A stretch of DNA of 64,000 nt from Microbacterium sp. (GTDB lineage Bacteria; Actinomycetota; Actinomycetes; Actinomycetales; Microbacteriaceae), in assembly GCF_031180975.1 (NCBI RefSeq), contig NZ_JAPSLI010000009.1:106224-170223 (forward strand), in the 5' to 3' direction. Shown here in pieces: positions 25,747 through 33,688 of this stretch (position 1 is the first letter of the stretch; each line of letters opens with the position of its first letter). The translations under genes and the position numbers were made by a program. Below the pieces are notes generated by a model that saw nothing but the letters and a program-made list of their open reading frames with translations, had not been told where the DNA came from and made no database searches.

Positions 25747-28392
25747 ATGACGACAGAATCCGCGGCATCGTCCGCACCCCGCCCTCCGCTCGCTGTGCGC
25801 GTCGGGCGGATGCTGTTCGTCGTCGTCGCCGCCCTGGTCGTGCTCGCCGTGACCGCTGCATTCCTGCTCACCTGGACGATCCACCGTTCGTTCCCGCAGA
25901 CGTCCGGCGCGCTCGAGGTGAAGGGCCTCCAGGGCGAGGTGACCGTGCAGCGCGATGCGCGCGGCATCCCGACCATCACCGCGGAGTCGCCGCACGACCT
26001 GTTCTTCGCGCAGGGGTTCACGCATGCCCAGGACCGGTTCTTCGAGATGGACTTCCGTCGGCACGTGACCTCCGGCCGGGTCGCCGAGATGTTCGGAGAA
26101 TCCCAGGTCGCGACCGACGCGTTCCTGCGCACGCTCGGGTGGCGGCAGGTGGCAGAGCAGGAGGTGGAAGCTCTCGACGAGCAGACCAGCGCGTACTACG
26201 AGGCGTACGCGGACGGGGTCAACGCTTATCTCGCCTCGCGATCGGGTGCCGACCTCTCCCTGGAATATGCCGTCATCGGCATCCAGAATCCCGACTACCG
26301 GCCCGAGCCGTGGGAACCCGCCGATTCCGTCGCGTGGCTGAAGGCGATGGCCTGGGACCTCCGCAGCAACCTCCCCGACGAGACGGCACGCGCGCAGTTG
26401 GTCGCCGCCCTCGGCGACCCCGCGGATGCCGAGACGCGCGCCCTGGTCGAGAAGGTGTATCCGGACTATCCGTTCGACAAGAACCCGGTGATCGTGCCCA
26501 CCATCTCGACGGTCGACCCCGTCCCGACGGAGGGGACGGGCGCCGCCCCGGCCGCGCACACCGACGACGACAGCGACGACGAGGTCATCGCCGATGCGCT
26601 CTCCACCGTGCAGTGGCAGGAGGCGTCGGACGTCATCGAGGCCGCGAGCATGCTGCTGGAGGGAGCGGGCGAGGGCATCGGTTCGAACTCCTGGGTGGTG
26701 TCGGGCGACCTCACCGAGAGCGGCAAGCCGCTGCTCGCGAACGACCCGCACCTGGGAGCCTCGCTGCCGTCGGTCTGGTACCAGGTGCAGCTGAAGTGCG
26801 AGAAGGTGGGCGACGAGTGCCCGTTCGACGTCGGCGGCTTCTCGTTCTCCGGGCTCCCCGGCGTCGTGATCGGACACAACGATCGGATCGCGTGGGGATT
26901 CACCAACCTCACCACCGACGTCACCGACCTGTACATCGAGAAGGTCCAGGGTGACCAATACCTGCGCGACGGCGCGCTGGTTCCGCTGGCGGTGCGCACC
27001 GAGACGATCACGGTCGCCGGTGGCGACGACGTCGAGCTCGAGATTCGCTCCACGGTGCACGGGCCGATCATCTCCGAGCTGACCGGCGACATGACCGCCA
27101 TCGCCGACCGCCCCGTCGTCGCGCAGGGCGAGGGCTTCGCCGATCCGGGGGCCGAGGCCGACACGGAGTACGCAGTGAGCATCCGGTGGACGGCATTGGA
27201 GCCCGGCACAACCGCCAGGGCGGTCTTCGCGCTGTCCACCGCGCAGGACTTCGACGACTTCCGTCGTGCCGCCGCCCTGTTCGACGTGCCGGCGCAGAAC
27301 CTGATCTACGCCGACGTCGAGGGGAACATCGGTTACCAGGCGCCGGGGCGGCTGCCGATCCGTGGCGCGGGCAACGGTTGGGTGCCGCAGCCGGGCTGGG
27401 ACAGCGCGTACGACTGGAAGGGGTTCATCCCGTTCGAGGAGCTGCCCGTGTCGTACAACCCCGACGAGGGATACATCGTCACTGCCAACAACGCGATCGT
27501 GGGCGACGACTACGAGCACTTCCTGTCGCAGGACTGGGACTACGGCTACCGTGCGGCCCGCATCGCGCACCTCATCGAACGCGAGGCCGCCGTGGCGCCG
27601 CTGACCGCGCAGGACATGCGCGACATCCAGGCCGACAACGAGATGTGGATCGGCGAGCAGCTCGCCGTGGCGCTGGACGACGTCGCCGTCGACGGAAAAG
27701 GACCGAAGGCCGCCGTCGAACTGCTGCGCACCTGGGACGCGCAGAACGACGCGGACTCTCCGGCCGCCGCTTACGCCAACGTGCTGTGGTCGAACCTCGC
27801 GCACAATCTCTTCCTCGACCGGGAGGTGCCGCTGCCAGTGGACGACCAGGGCCGCCTGTTCGCCGTCGTCGACGCTCTGCTCGACGACCCGTCCGACCCG
27901 CTCTGGACGAACGAGCGCATCGACGTGGCGGGCATGGCGGAGATGCTGGAGTTCTCCGCCGAGCAGGCGTATGAAGAACTGCGCGACCTGCAGGGCGAGG
28001 ACGTGACGCGGTGGAACTGGGGATCGCTGCACGCGCTGCCGTTGCGCCACTCCACGCTCGGCTCGTCGGGGATCGCGCCGATCGAGATGCTGTTCAACCG
28101 CGGTCCGTACCCGGTCGGCGGTGGATCGTCGGTGGTGAACGCCACCGGATGGCTGCTGGGCGAGTCGTATGCCACCTCGACCGTGCCGTCGATGCGCATG
28201 GTCGTCGACCTCGACGACCTCGACGGCTCGAGCTGGAACCATGTGACCGGCGCCAGCGGGCACGCCTTCCACCCGAACTACACCGACCAGACCGAGGACT
28301 GGGCGATGGCCGTGCAGCAGCCGTGGCCGTTCTCGAAGAAGGCCGTCGGCCGGGCCACCGTGGACACCCTGCTGCTCCGTCCGGCCGGCTGA
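25747..28392 (+). CDS. Penicillin acylase family protein (Ntn hydrolase)
   Basis: 881 residues. An N-terminal membrane anchor (about residues 20-48) directs it outside. The alpha chain contains the entry motif QRDARGIPTITAESPHDLFFAQGFTHAQDRFFEMD. The predicted autocleavage site is GSNSW, with Ser313 as the catalytic N-terminal nucleophile of the beta chain. NDPHLGASLPSVWY and later VTANNAIVGDD (Asn of the oxyanion hole) follow. It likely hydrolyses an amide such as an N-acyl homoserine lactone, a beta-lactam side chain or an N-acylated peptide. An acidic 20-residue linker rich in Asp precedes the cleavage site. Substrate unknown. Confidence 0.93.
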   Translation: MTTESAASSAPRPPLAVRVGRMLFVVVAALVVLAVTAAFLLTWTIHRSFPQTSGALEVKGLQGEVTVQRDARGIPTITAESPHDLFFAQGFTHAQDRFFEMDFRRHVTSGRVAEMFGESQVATDAFLRTLGWRQVAEQEVEALDEQTSAYYEAYADGVNAYLASRSGADLSLEYAVIGIQNPDYRPEPWEPADSVAWLKAMAWDLRSNLPDETARAQLVAALGDPADAETRALVEKVYPDYPFDKNPVIVPTISTVDPVPTEGTGAAPAAHTDDDSDDEVIADALSTVQWQEASDVIEAASMLLEGAGEGIGSNSWVVSGDLTESGKPLLANDPHLGASLPSVWYQVQLKCEKVGDECPFDVGGFSFSGLPGVVIGHNDRIAWGFTNLTTDVTDLYIEKVQGDQYLRDGALVPLAVRTETITVAGGDDVELEIRSTVHGPIISELTGDMTAIADRPVVAQGEGFADPGAEADTEYAVSIRWTALEPGTTARAVFALSTAQDFDDFRRAAALFDVPAQNLIYADVEGNIGYQAPGRLPIRGAGNGWVPQPGWDSAYDWKGFIPFEELPVSYNPDEGYIVTANNAIVGDDYEHFLSQDWDYGYRAARIAHLIEREAAVAPLTAQDMRDIQADNEMWIGEQLAVALDDVAVDGKGPKAAVELLRTWDAQNDADSPAAAYANVLWSNLAHNLFLDREVPLPVDDQGRLFAVVDALLDDPSDPLWTNERIDVAGMAEMLEFSAEQAYEELRDLQGEDVTRWNWGSLHALPLRHSTLGSSGIAPIEMLFNRGPYPVGGGSSVVNATGWLLGESYATSTVPSMRMVVDLDDLDGSSWNHVTGASGHAFHPNYTDQTEDWAMAVQQPWPFSKKAVGRATVDTLLLRPAG

Positions 28393-28416
28393 CCGACCCG
28401 GCTGCGCCGCGCAGTT

Positions 28417-28502
28417 GTTCACAACTCAGGAACGGTGGGCCGGATCCGGGCCGGAACCGCCCTTCGGGCCTGAGTTCCGGCGGTTCTTCCTGAGTTGTGA
28501 AC
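28417..28502. repeat. Dispersed palindromic element, copy B (86 bp)
   Basis: Inverted ends GTTCACAACTCAGGAA (28417-28432) and its complement (28487-28502), 16 bp perfect. It lies over the 3' end of the minus-strand AbiEi/DUF559 gene: the last 28 codons and the stop of that gene come from the element. Inner sequence differs from copies A and C. Confidence 0.85.
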
Positions 28503-29381
28503 ACCGCGCGCGCCCCGCCCCGCCGCGCCTCTCGGCCGGAGTGCCTGAATGACCTGTCGCAACTGCTCGCGGAGCCGGTCGGGCGCCTCGAAGATGTCGG
28601 ATGCCATCGGCCGGACCGTGACGTAGCCCTGCATGGCCGCCGCAAGGTCGCGCAGTCGATCCTCCCGTTGCTTCTCCCAGCCCTCGTGGAACTCCTTGCT
28701 GTCGCACTCGATGATCAGCCACCCCTCGACGAGGAAGTCCACGCGCCCGACGCTCGGGATCACCACCTGCGTCTGGAACCGCACGCCCAGGGCTCGCAGG
28801 ATCAACCGCATGAAGGTCTCAGATCCGGACTCCGCCGCGCCGTCGACGAGCTTCAGCAGCACCGCGAAACGCGCGGGCAGTCGCTCGAACAGTGTCTCCA
28901 GCTGACGCACTGTCATCAGCCGGTGATGGACGACGCTGTCCAGCGTCGCGAGTGCGGCGCGCAACGATTGACAGCGCACGGACTGCAGCACGGCGTCGGC
29001 GAGCGCGACGACGTGAAGCGGGGCTCCGTCGGCGGCCCACGCTCCCCAGTGCAGCCGGACACCGCCGGGCCGCTGCGGCAGCCGCCCGGCGTTCGGCGGG
29101 ACGTGGATGTGGACGGTCGGCGCGGCGAGGACGAACACGCCGATCATCTCCAGCAGCGACAGGCAGCACAGCCGCCCTCCCGCGCGCACCGCGTCGGCGA
29201 TCGCCGGGTCGACGTCCGGGAGGGCGTAGCGGTTACGCCGCAGGCGCAGCAGCCGGCCCGTGCGGACCGCGGTCGTGATGTCGCGGGGGCGCCAGCCGGC
29301 GTCGATGAGCTCATCGCGCCGGAAGACAAGGCGGGCATAGGTCTGCAGGAGTCGCTGACGGACGGTCTGTCGAGTGGTCAT
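28419..29381 (-). CDS. AbiEi-like/DUF559 domain protein (putative endonuclease)
   Basis: 320 residues. The N-terminal 60 residues resemble the type IV toxin-antitoxin AbiEi winged helix (DELIDAGWRPRDITTAVRTGRLLRLRRNRYAL). The C-terminal part is a DUF559/Vsr-like nuclease fold: GSETFMRLILRALGVRF, VGRVDFLVEGWLIIECDSKEFH, with the acidic and Lys residues of a PD-(D/E)xK site. Such two-domain proteins are frequent in Actinobacteria with unclear function; a defence role is possible. The last 28 residues (VHNSG...VPEL) are encoded by palindromic element B, so the C-terminus looks recently replaced or extended. Confidence 0.8.
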   Translation of the reverse strand: MTTRQTVRQRLLQTYARLVFRRDELIDAGWRPRDITTAVRTGRLLRLRRNRYALPDVDPAIADAVRAGGRLCCLSLLEMIGVFVLAAPTVHIHVPPNAGRLPQRPGGVRLHWGAWAADGAPLHVVALADAVLQSVRCQSLRAALATLDSVVHHRLMTVRQLETLFERLPARFAVLLKLVDGAAESGSETFMRLILRALGVRFQTQVVIPSVGRVDFLVEGWLIIECDSKEFHEGWEKQREDRLRDLAAAMQGYVTVRPMASDIFEAPDRLREQLRQVIQALRPRGAAGRGARGVHNSGRTAGTQARRAVPARIRPTVPEL

Positions 29382-29472
29382 GGCGGACAGGATGCGCCCG
29401 CGGTCTCGGCACCCGGCGGCCGATTTCCACGCATTGTGGGCAAGTCACGCTGCCGCCTGATTGTGCAGAGGC

Positions 29473-29558
29473 GTTCATAACTCAGGAACCGAGCCCCCTG
29501 ATCGCCGGTTTCCGGGTCGAATGCGCCGGAACCGGCCGGGTTCTCCTGAGTTGTGAAC
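29473..29558. repeat. Dispersed palindromic element, copy C (86 bp)
   Basis: Left end GTTCATAACTCAGGAAC (29473-29489, one substitution) and right end TCCTGAGTTGTGAAC (29544-29558). It sits between the divergent DUF559 and alpha/beta hydrolase genes, which argues against a simple terminator role for the family. Confidence 0.8.
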
Positions 29559-29596
29559 GCCACACCGGGCCGACGGTCCGATCCGGGCACCCCCGG

Positions 29597-29602
29597 TAAC
29601 GT
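29597..29602 (+). promoter_or_regulatory. -10 hexamer of the alpha/beta hydrolase gene, leaderless
   Basis: TAACGT, 6 nt before the ATG at 29609. The GGAGGG between them is too close to the ATG to act as a normal Shine-Dalgarno sequence. Confidence 0.4.
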
Positions 29603-29608
29603 GGAGGG

Positions 29609-30370
29609 ATGCCGGAACGCCTGCTCGCCCCCGAGGACACCGCGGCGACGGTCGGAGAGTTCGCGCACGGCGGCGCCACTCTGGTGTTCGAGGACTTCGG
29701 CGAGAGCCGCCATCCGATCGTGCTGCTGCATGGCATCGGGATGGGCCGCAGCGTGTACGTCGACCTGGTCTCACGACTGTCCGGTCGGGTCATCGGCCTC
29801 GACCTGCCGGGTTTCGGCGAGGCGCCGGAGCCCGAGCGCACGCTGACCATGGAGCGGCACGCCGACCTCGTGGCGGCGTTCCTGCGCGACCGGGAGGTCG
29901 ACGGTGTCGTGGTCATCGGCCACTCGATGGGCAGCCAGATCGCCGCGGAGCTCGCGGTGCGGCACCCCGCCCTCGTCGCCGGCCTCGTCCTGGCAGGACC
30001 CACCGTCAACAGTGCTTCCCGCAACCTGCGCGCGCAGGCCGGGTACCTGCTGTTCGACCTGCTCCACGAGCGGCCGATGGTGCTGTGGCGCGGCGCGCGC
30101 GAGTACCTGCGCGGCGGGCCGCACCTGATCCGCAAGATGCGGGCCACGATCGTGCACCGCCCGGAGCGCATCTACCCTCGCGTCGCTTGCCCCACCCTGG
30201 TGGTGCGTGGACAACGCGACCCGCTCGCGCCGATGACGTGGTGCCGTGAGATCGTGGATGCCATTCCGGGCGCCCGGTTCGCGGAGATCCCCGACCACGG
30301 CCACGGCACACTGATCAGTGATTCCGGCGCCGCGGCGAAGCTCATCGACGAGTTCGTCGCGAGCCTGTAG
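29609..30370 (+). CDS. Alpha/beta hydrolase
   Basis: 253 residues with a complete alpha/beta hydrolase core. The oxyanion-hole motif is LLHGIGMGRSVY, the nucleophile elbow is VIGHSMGSQIAAELA (Ser about 110), the acid is near VRGQRDPLAP and the catalytic His is in DHGHGTLI. Cytoplasmic, no signal peptide. It could hydrolyse an ester, lactone or similar small substrate. It faces the Mrp operon tail to tail, with 7 bp between stops. Confidence 0.9.
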   Translation: MPERLLAPEDTAATVGEFAHGGATLVFEDFGESRHPIVLLHGIGMGRSVYVDLVSRLSGRVIGLDLPGFGEAPEPERTLTMERHADLVAAFLRDREVDGVVVIGHSMGSQIAAELAVRHPALVAGLVLAGPTVNSASRNLRAQAGYLLFDLLHERPMVLWRGAREYLRGGPHLIRKMRATIVHRPERIYPRVACPTLVVRGQRDPLAPMTWCREIVDAIPGARFAEIPDHGHGTLISDSGAAAKLIDEFVASL

Positions 30371-30377
30371 CCGCTCC

Positions 30378-30776
30378 TCACCCCGCCGCCGGCGGCGTCC
30401 GCTTCGACTCGTCGTACTCGTCCACGACGAGGGTGTGCGCCGGAATCGCCCCGTTGCGGTAGGCCTGGCGTCCGACGATGTGCGCCGAGAGCGGTGCCGT
30501 CGCGAACTGCATCAGCACGACCGGCGCGACGATGAGCATCCCCAGCAGGATGCCGCCGACCGTGCGCTGCGACACCGCGATCGCCAGGCAGATCAGCACC
30601 AGTCCCAGCACCTGCGGCTTCGTGGCGGCGTGCAGGCGGCTGGGCACGTCGGGGAAGCGCAGCAGACCGACCGCCGCGGACACGCACAGCGCCGCGCCGA
30701 TGAGCACCAGCGTCACCACCGTGGTGTCGACGAACGCTGCCGGCAGTTCGGTCTCGAGGAGGTCGGCGAGGTTCAT
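30378..30776 (-). CDS. mrpG: Na+/H+ antiporter subunit G (MrpG/MnhG)
   Basis: 132 residues. Three membrane segments are seen (about residues 18-40, 50-68, 72-92), with the family block GLLRFPDVPSRLHAATKPQVLG between the first two. The C-terminal 40 residues are soluble. Last gene of the mrpA(B)CDEFG operon. Its ATG overlaps the stop of mrpF by 4 bp. It is a structural part of the multi-subunit cation/proton antiporter and has no known activity alone. Confidence 0.92.
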   Translation of the reverse strand: MNLADLLETELPAAFVDTTVVTLVLIGAALCVSAAVGLLRFPDVPSRLHAATKPQVLGLVLICLAIAVSQRTVGGILLGMLIVAPVVLMQFATAPLSAHIVGRQAYRNGAIPAHTLVVDEYDESKRTPPAAG

Positions 30777-31042
30777 GGAGCGGTGTTGTCCCTTCGCGCG
30801 ACGTACCGGGCGACGGCGATCGAGCCGAAAACGCCCACCGCGGCGATGGTGAGCAGCACGGGCAGACTGCGCGTGTGCCCGTTGATCGCCATCTCCGCGC
30901 CGAGCACGCACATCACCTCGGTGAGCAGCACGTCAGACGCCACGGCGCGGTCGAGGATCGACGGACCGCGCACGATGCGGATCAGGCACAGCAGCGCGGC
31001 GACGCCGAACACCGCCATGATCAGCACGAGCATCACGTTCAT
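30773..31042 (-). CDS. mrpF: Na+/H+ antiporter subunit F (MrpF/MnhF)
   Basis: 89 residues with three membrane segments. The family signature IRIVRGPSILDRAVASDVLL lies after helix 1 (about residues 22-41). It overlaps mrpE and mrpG by 4 bp each. Normal length for MrpF. Confidence 0.92.
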   Translation of the reverse strand: MNVMLVLIMAVFGVAALLCLIRIVRGPSILDRAVASDVLLTEVMCVLGAEMAINGHTRSLPVLLTIAAVGVFGSIAVARYVARRDNTAP

Positions 31043-31611
31043 CGCTCTCCTCCCCTGCGCTCATCCTCGCGCAACGCGCGGTGCTGCGCGGGCGTTCCCA
31101 GGGCGCGGACGATGCGGCGCTCCCAGCGCAGCACCTTGCCCCGGAACTCGTCCACGTCGGCCTTCGTCCGCACGCCGATCACGTGCAGATAGAGGATGCG
31201 ACGGTCGCGGTCGGCCTCGACCACGAGCGAGCCGGGGATCAGCGACGACGTCACCGCGACATGCGTCATCACGATGTCGTCGGCGTACCGCAACGGCACG
31301 CCGATGATCGCCGCCCCCGGCTGGCGGCGGAAGTCGAACACCTGCACGGTGACGGCCGCGGCCCCCGAGACCACCGCTCCGAGGAACTGCAGCACGAACA
31401 GAAAGGCGTGCCACACGTTCACCCGACCCACCAGTTCGACGGTCGGCAATCGGAACACCCGCGTCACGAACACCGCCACCACCAGACCGGATACCAGTGC
31501 CAGCGGCGTGAACTGGTGCCACAGCAGCATCCAGAGCACGACAAGCCACAGCAAGAACGGGATCTGCAGGGCCGCATCGCGCAGCAGGCTGCGACGGGAG
31601 TCGTGGATCAT
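31039..31611 (-). CDS. mrpE: Na+/H+ antiporter subunit E (MrpE/MnhE)
   Basis: 190 residues. Two to three N-terminal membrane segments (IPFLLWLVVLWMLLW and the following), then the family core VTSSLIPGSLVVEADRDRRILYLHVIG (about residues 120-146 in two pieces). A charged C-terminus of about 35 residues follows. It overlaps mrpD and mrpF by 4 bp each. Confidence 0.92.
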   Translation of the reverse strand: MIHDSRRSLLRDAALQIPFLLWLVVLWMLLWHQFTPLALVSGLVVAVFVTRVFRLPTVELVGRVNVWHAFLFVLQFLGAVVSGAAAVTVQVFDFRRQPGAAIIGVPLRYADDIVMTHVAVTSSLIPGSLVVEADRDRRILYLHVIGVRTKADVDEFRGKVLRWERRIVRALGTPAQHRALREDERRGGER

Positions 31612-33161
31612 CCGCCGGCCTCCTCGTCGAGCTGCACCAGGCTGACCGGCTTGAGCAGGTTGACGCCGATCCGCTCACACACCGCGTACAGCGGACCGGC
31701 GAACACGGTGAGTGCGAGGGTCACCGCGACCATGCCGCCCGTCGCGACGTTCATGATGGCGGGGATCCGCCGGGTGGAACCCTGCTCGTCGGCGGCGGCG
31801 GCGTTCCCGAGATAGGCGAGCCGACCGTCGATCTCGGCCGCATCGTCGTCTTCGCGCCAGAAGGCCAGATTCCATGCGCGCATCAGCGCGTAGAGGGTGA
31901 GCAGGGACGTCAGGATGCCGCCGAAGATGATCACGATCATGAGCGGCGTGCCCACGGCGGCGGCCGCCTCGAACAGACCCACCTTGCCGATGAACCCCGA
32001 GAAGGGCGGCAGTCCGCCGAGGTTCACGGCCGGCACGAAGTACAGCACCGCCAGCAGCGGGGCGGCCTTCATCAGGCCGCTCACGCGCAGGATCGACGTG
32101 CTGCCCGCCTTCCGCTCGATCAGGCCCACCGCGAGGAACAGCGTGGTCTGCACGACGATGTGGTGGACGATGTAGTAGACCGTCGCGCCGATGGCATCCG
32201 GGGTCACGATCGCCAGCCCGAAGATCATGTACCCGACGTGGCTGACGAGGGTGAACGACAGGATCCTCTTCAGCTCCGCCTGCGCGACCGCGCCGAGCAC
32301 GCCGATGATCATCGTCGCCAGCGCCACCACCAACAGCAGGGTGTCGATGCTGTTCTCCGCGAAGAGCTGCGTCTCGGTGCGGATCAGCGCGTACACGCCG
32401 ACCTTTGTGAGCAGTCCGGCGAACACCGCGGTGACCGGGGCGGGGGCGGTGGGGTACGAGTCCGGCAGCCAGAACGACACCGGGAAAATGGCGGCCTTGA
32501 TGCCGAACGCGACGAGCAGCATCAGGTGCAGTACGAGCTGGGTCTCCTGCGGCAGCTGCGCCACGCGCTCGGCCACCTGCGCCATGTTCACGGTGCCGAC
32601 CGCGCCGTAGATCATGGCGATCGCGGCGAGGAACAGGATCGACGACACCAGCGACACGACGATGTAGACCGCCCCCGTGCGGATGCGCGACTCCGTGCTG
32701 CCGAGCGTGATGAGCACGTACGACGCGACGAGCAGGATCTCGAATCCGACGTACAGGTTGAACAGGTCGCCGGCGATGAACGCGTCGAAGATGCCGGCCG
32801 CCAGGATCAGGTACGACGGGTTGAAGATCGAGATCGGGGTCTCCTCGACCCCGTCGGCGGCGCCCTGCCCGATCGAGAACAGCAGCACCGCGAGCAGAAC
32901 GATGCTGGAGACGAGTACGAGCAGCGCCGCGAACCGGTCGACGTACAGCACGATGCCGAAGGGCGTGGGCCATCCGCCGACCGAGACGGCGATCGGACTG
33001 CCCTGGTCGACGGCGACCAGCAGCACAGTGGCGATGACCGAGACCGCCCCCAGCGTGCCGGCCGAGACCGCCACCTGCAGCCGCGGGCTGCGTCCGAAGA
33101 CCAGCGTGACCGCGGCGCCCAGCAGCGGCAGGGCGACGAGAAGCGGGACGAGCGCGCTCAC
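31608..33161 (-). CDS. mrpD: Na+/H+ antiporter subunit D (MrpD/MnhD)
   Basis: 517 residues, about 14 membrane segments, related to complex I NuoM/NuoN. Seen are FEILLVASYVLITLGS (conserved Glu in helix 5), FGIKAAIFPVSFWLPDSYPTAPAPVTAVFAGLLTKVG (Lys and Pro-rich helix 7 in two pieces) and LKRILSFTLVSHVGYM. These carry the proton path. GTG start overlapping the mrpC stop (GTGA). It contains an acidic loop DDDAAEIDGR before the last helix. Works with MrpA to couple proton entry to Na+ export. Confidence 0.95.
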   Translation of the reverse strand: MSALVPLLVALPLLGAAVTLVFGRSPRLQVAVSAGTLGAVSVIATVLLVAVDQGSPIAVSVGGWPTPFGIVLYVDRFAALLVLVSSIVLLAVLLFSIGQGAADGVEETPISIFNPSYLILAAGIFDAFIAGDLFNLYVGFEILLVASYVLITLGSTESRIRTGAVYIVVSLVSSILFLAAIAMIYGAVGTVNMAQVAERVAQLPQETQLVLHLMLLVAFGIKAAIFPVSFWLPDSYPTAPAPVTAVFAGLLTKVGVYALIRTETQLFAENSIDTLLLVVALATMIIGVLGAVAQAELKRILSFTLVSHVGYMIFGLAIVTPDAIGATVYYIVHHIVVQTTLFLAVGLIERKAGSTSILRVSGLMKAAPLLAVLYFVPAVNLGGLPPFSGFIGKVGLFEAAAAVGTPLMIVIIFGGILTSLLTLYALMRAWNLAFWREDDDAAEIDGRLAYLGNAAAADEQGSTRRIPAIMNVATGGMVAVTLALTVFAGPLYAVCERIGVNLLKPVSLVQLDEEAGG

Positions 33162-33688
33162 GACCGATCCCCCTCTCCCCCGGCGTCGGTCGGCACGTCC
33201 ACAGGTGCGTCGTCCTGGATCGCGGAGTGGTCGCGCATGTGCAGCACGGTGATCGGTGCGGTGTCGACGCCCACGAAGTCGGTGGTGGCCGAGTCGTCCT
33301 CGGTGCCGGCCTCGTCGTCGAACATCTCGTCCTCGGCATCCGTCCGCTCGCGCAGCGCGATGTCGGCCTCGTCGTCCTCGACCGTGTCGGCCTGGCCCAG
33401 CTGCCAGGAGCGGTAGATGAGCGCGAGCAGGAACGCCGACACGGCGAACGTGATGACGATGGCGGTGAGGGTGAGAGCCTGCGGCAGTGAATCGCTGGTA
33501 TGGCCCTGCGCGCCGAAGAACGGCGCCGTGCCGGGGACGCCCATCACGACGAGCAGGAGGAGGTTGACCGCGTTCCCCAGCAGCAGGAAGCCGATCAGCA
33601 CCCTGGTCAGACTGCGCTCCATCATGGCGTACACGCCGCAGCCGAACAGCACGGCCATGATCACGATGAGGGTGAGGGAGACGTCCAT
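33158..33688 (-). CDS. mrpC: Na+/H+ antiporter subunit C (MrpC/MnhC)
   Basis: 176 residues. Three membrane segments typical of MrpC/NuoK, with GVYAMMERSLTRVLIGFLLLGNAVNLLLL at the start (residues 17-45). The C-terminal 60 residues form an acidic soluble tail longer than in most homologues, rich in Asp/Glu (VEDDEADIALRERTDAEDEM). The tail may contact other subunits. The mrpA stop overlaps its start codon by a single shared base. Confidence 0.92.
   Translation of the reverse strand: MDVSLTLIVIMAVLFGCGVYAMMERSLTRVLIGFLLLGNAVNLLLLVVMGVPGTAPFFGAQGHTSDSLPQALTLTAIVITFAVSAFLLALIYRSWQLGQADTVEDDEADIALRERTDAEDEMFDDEAGTEDDSATTDFVGVDTAPITVLHMRDHSAIQDDAPVDVPTDAGGEGDRS

Noticed and set aside
23536..28422. 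1628-codon open frame on the minus strand opposite the YhgE and penicillin acylase genes
   Set aside because: Antisense shadow of two well-supported genes. It arises from GC-rich third positions; the product is low complexity (Arg/Gly/His-rich) with no family motifs.
28419..29381. AbiEi/DUF559 gene as half of a type IV toxin-antitoxin pair
   Set aside because: No AbiEii-like nucleotidyltransferase toxin is next to it; only the N-terminal domain resembles AbiEi.
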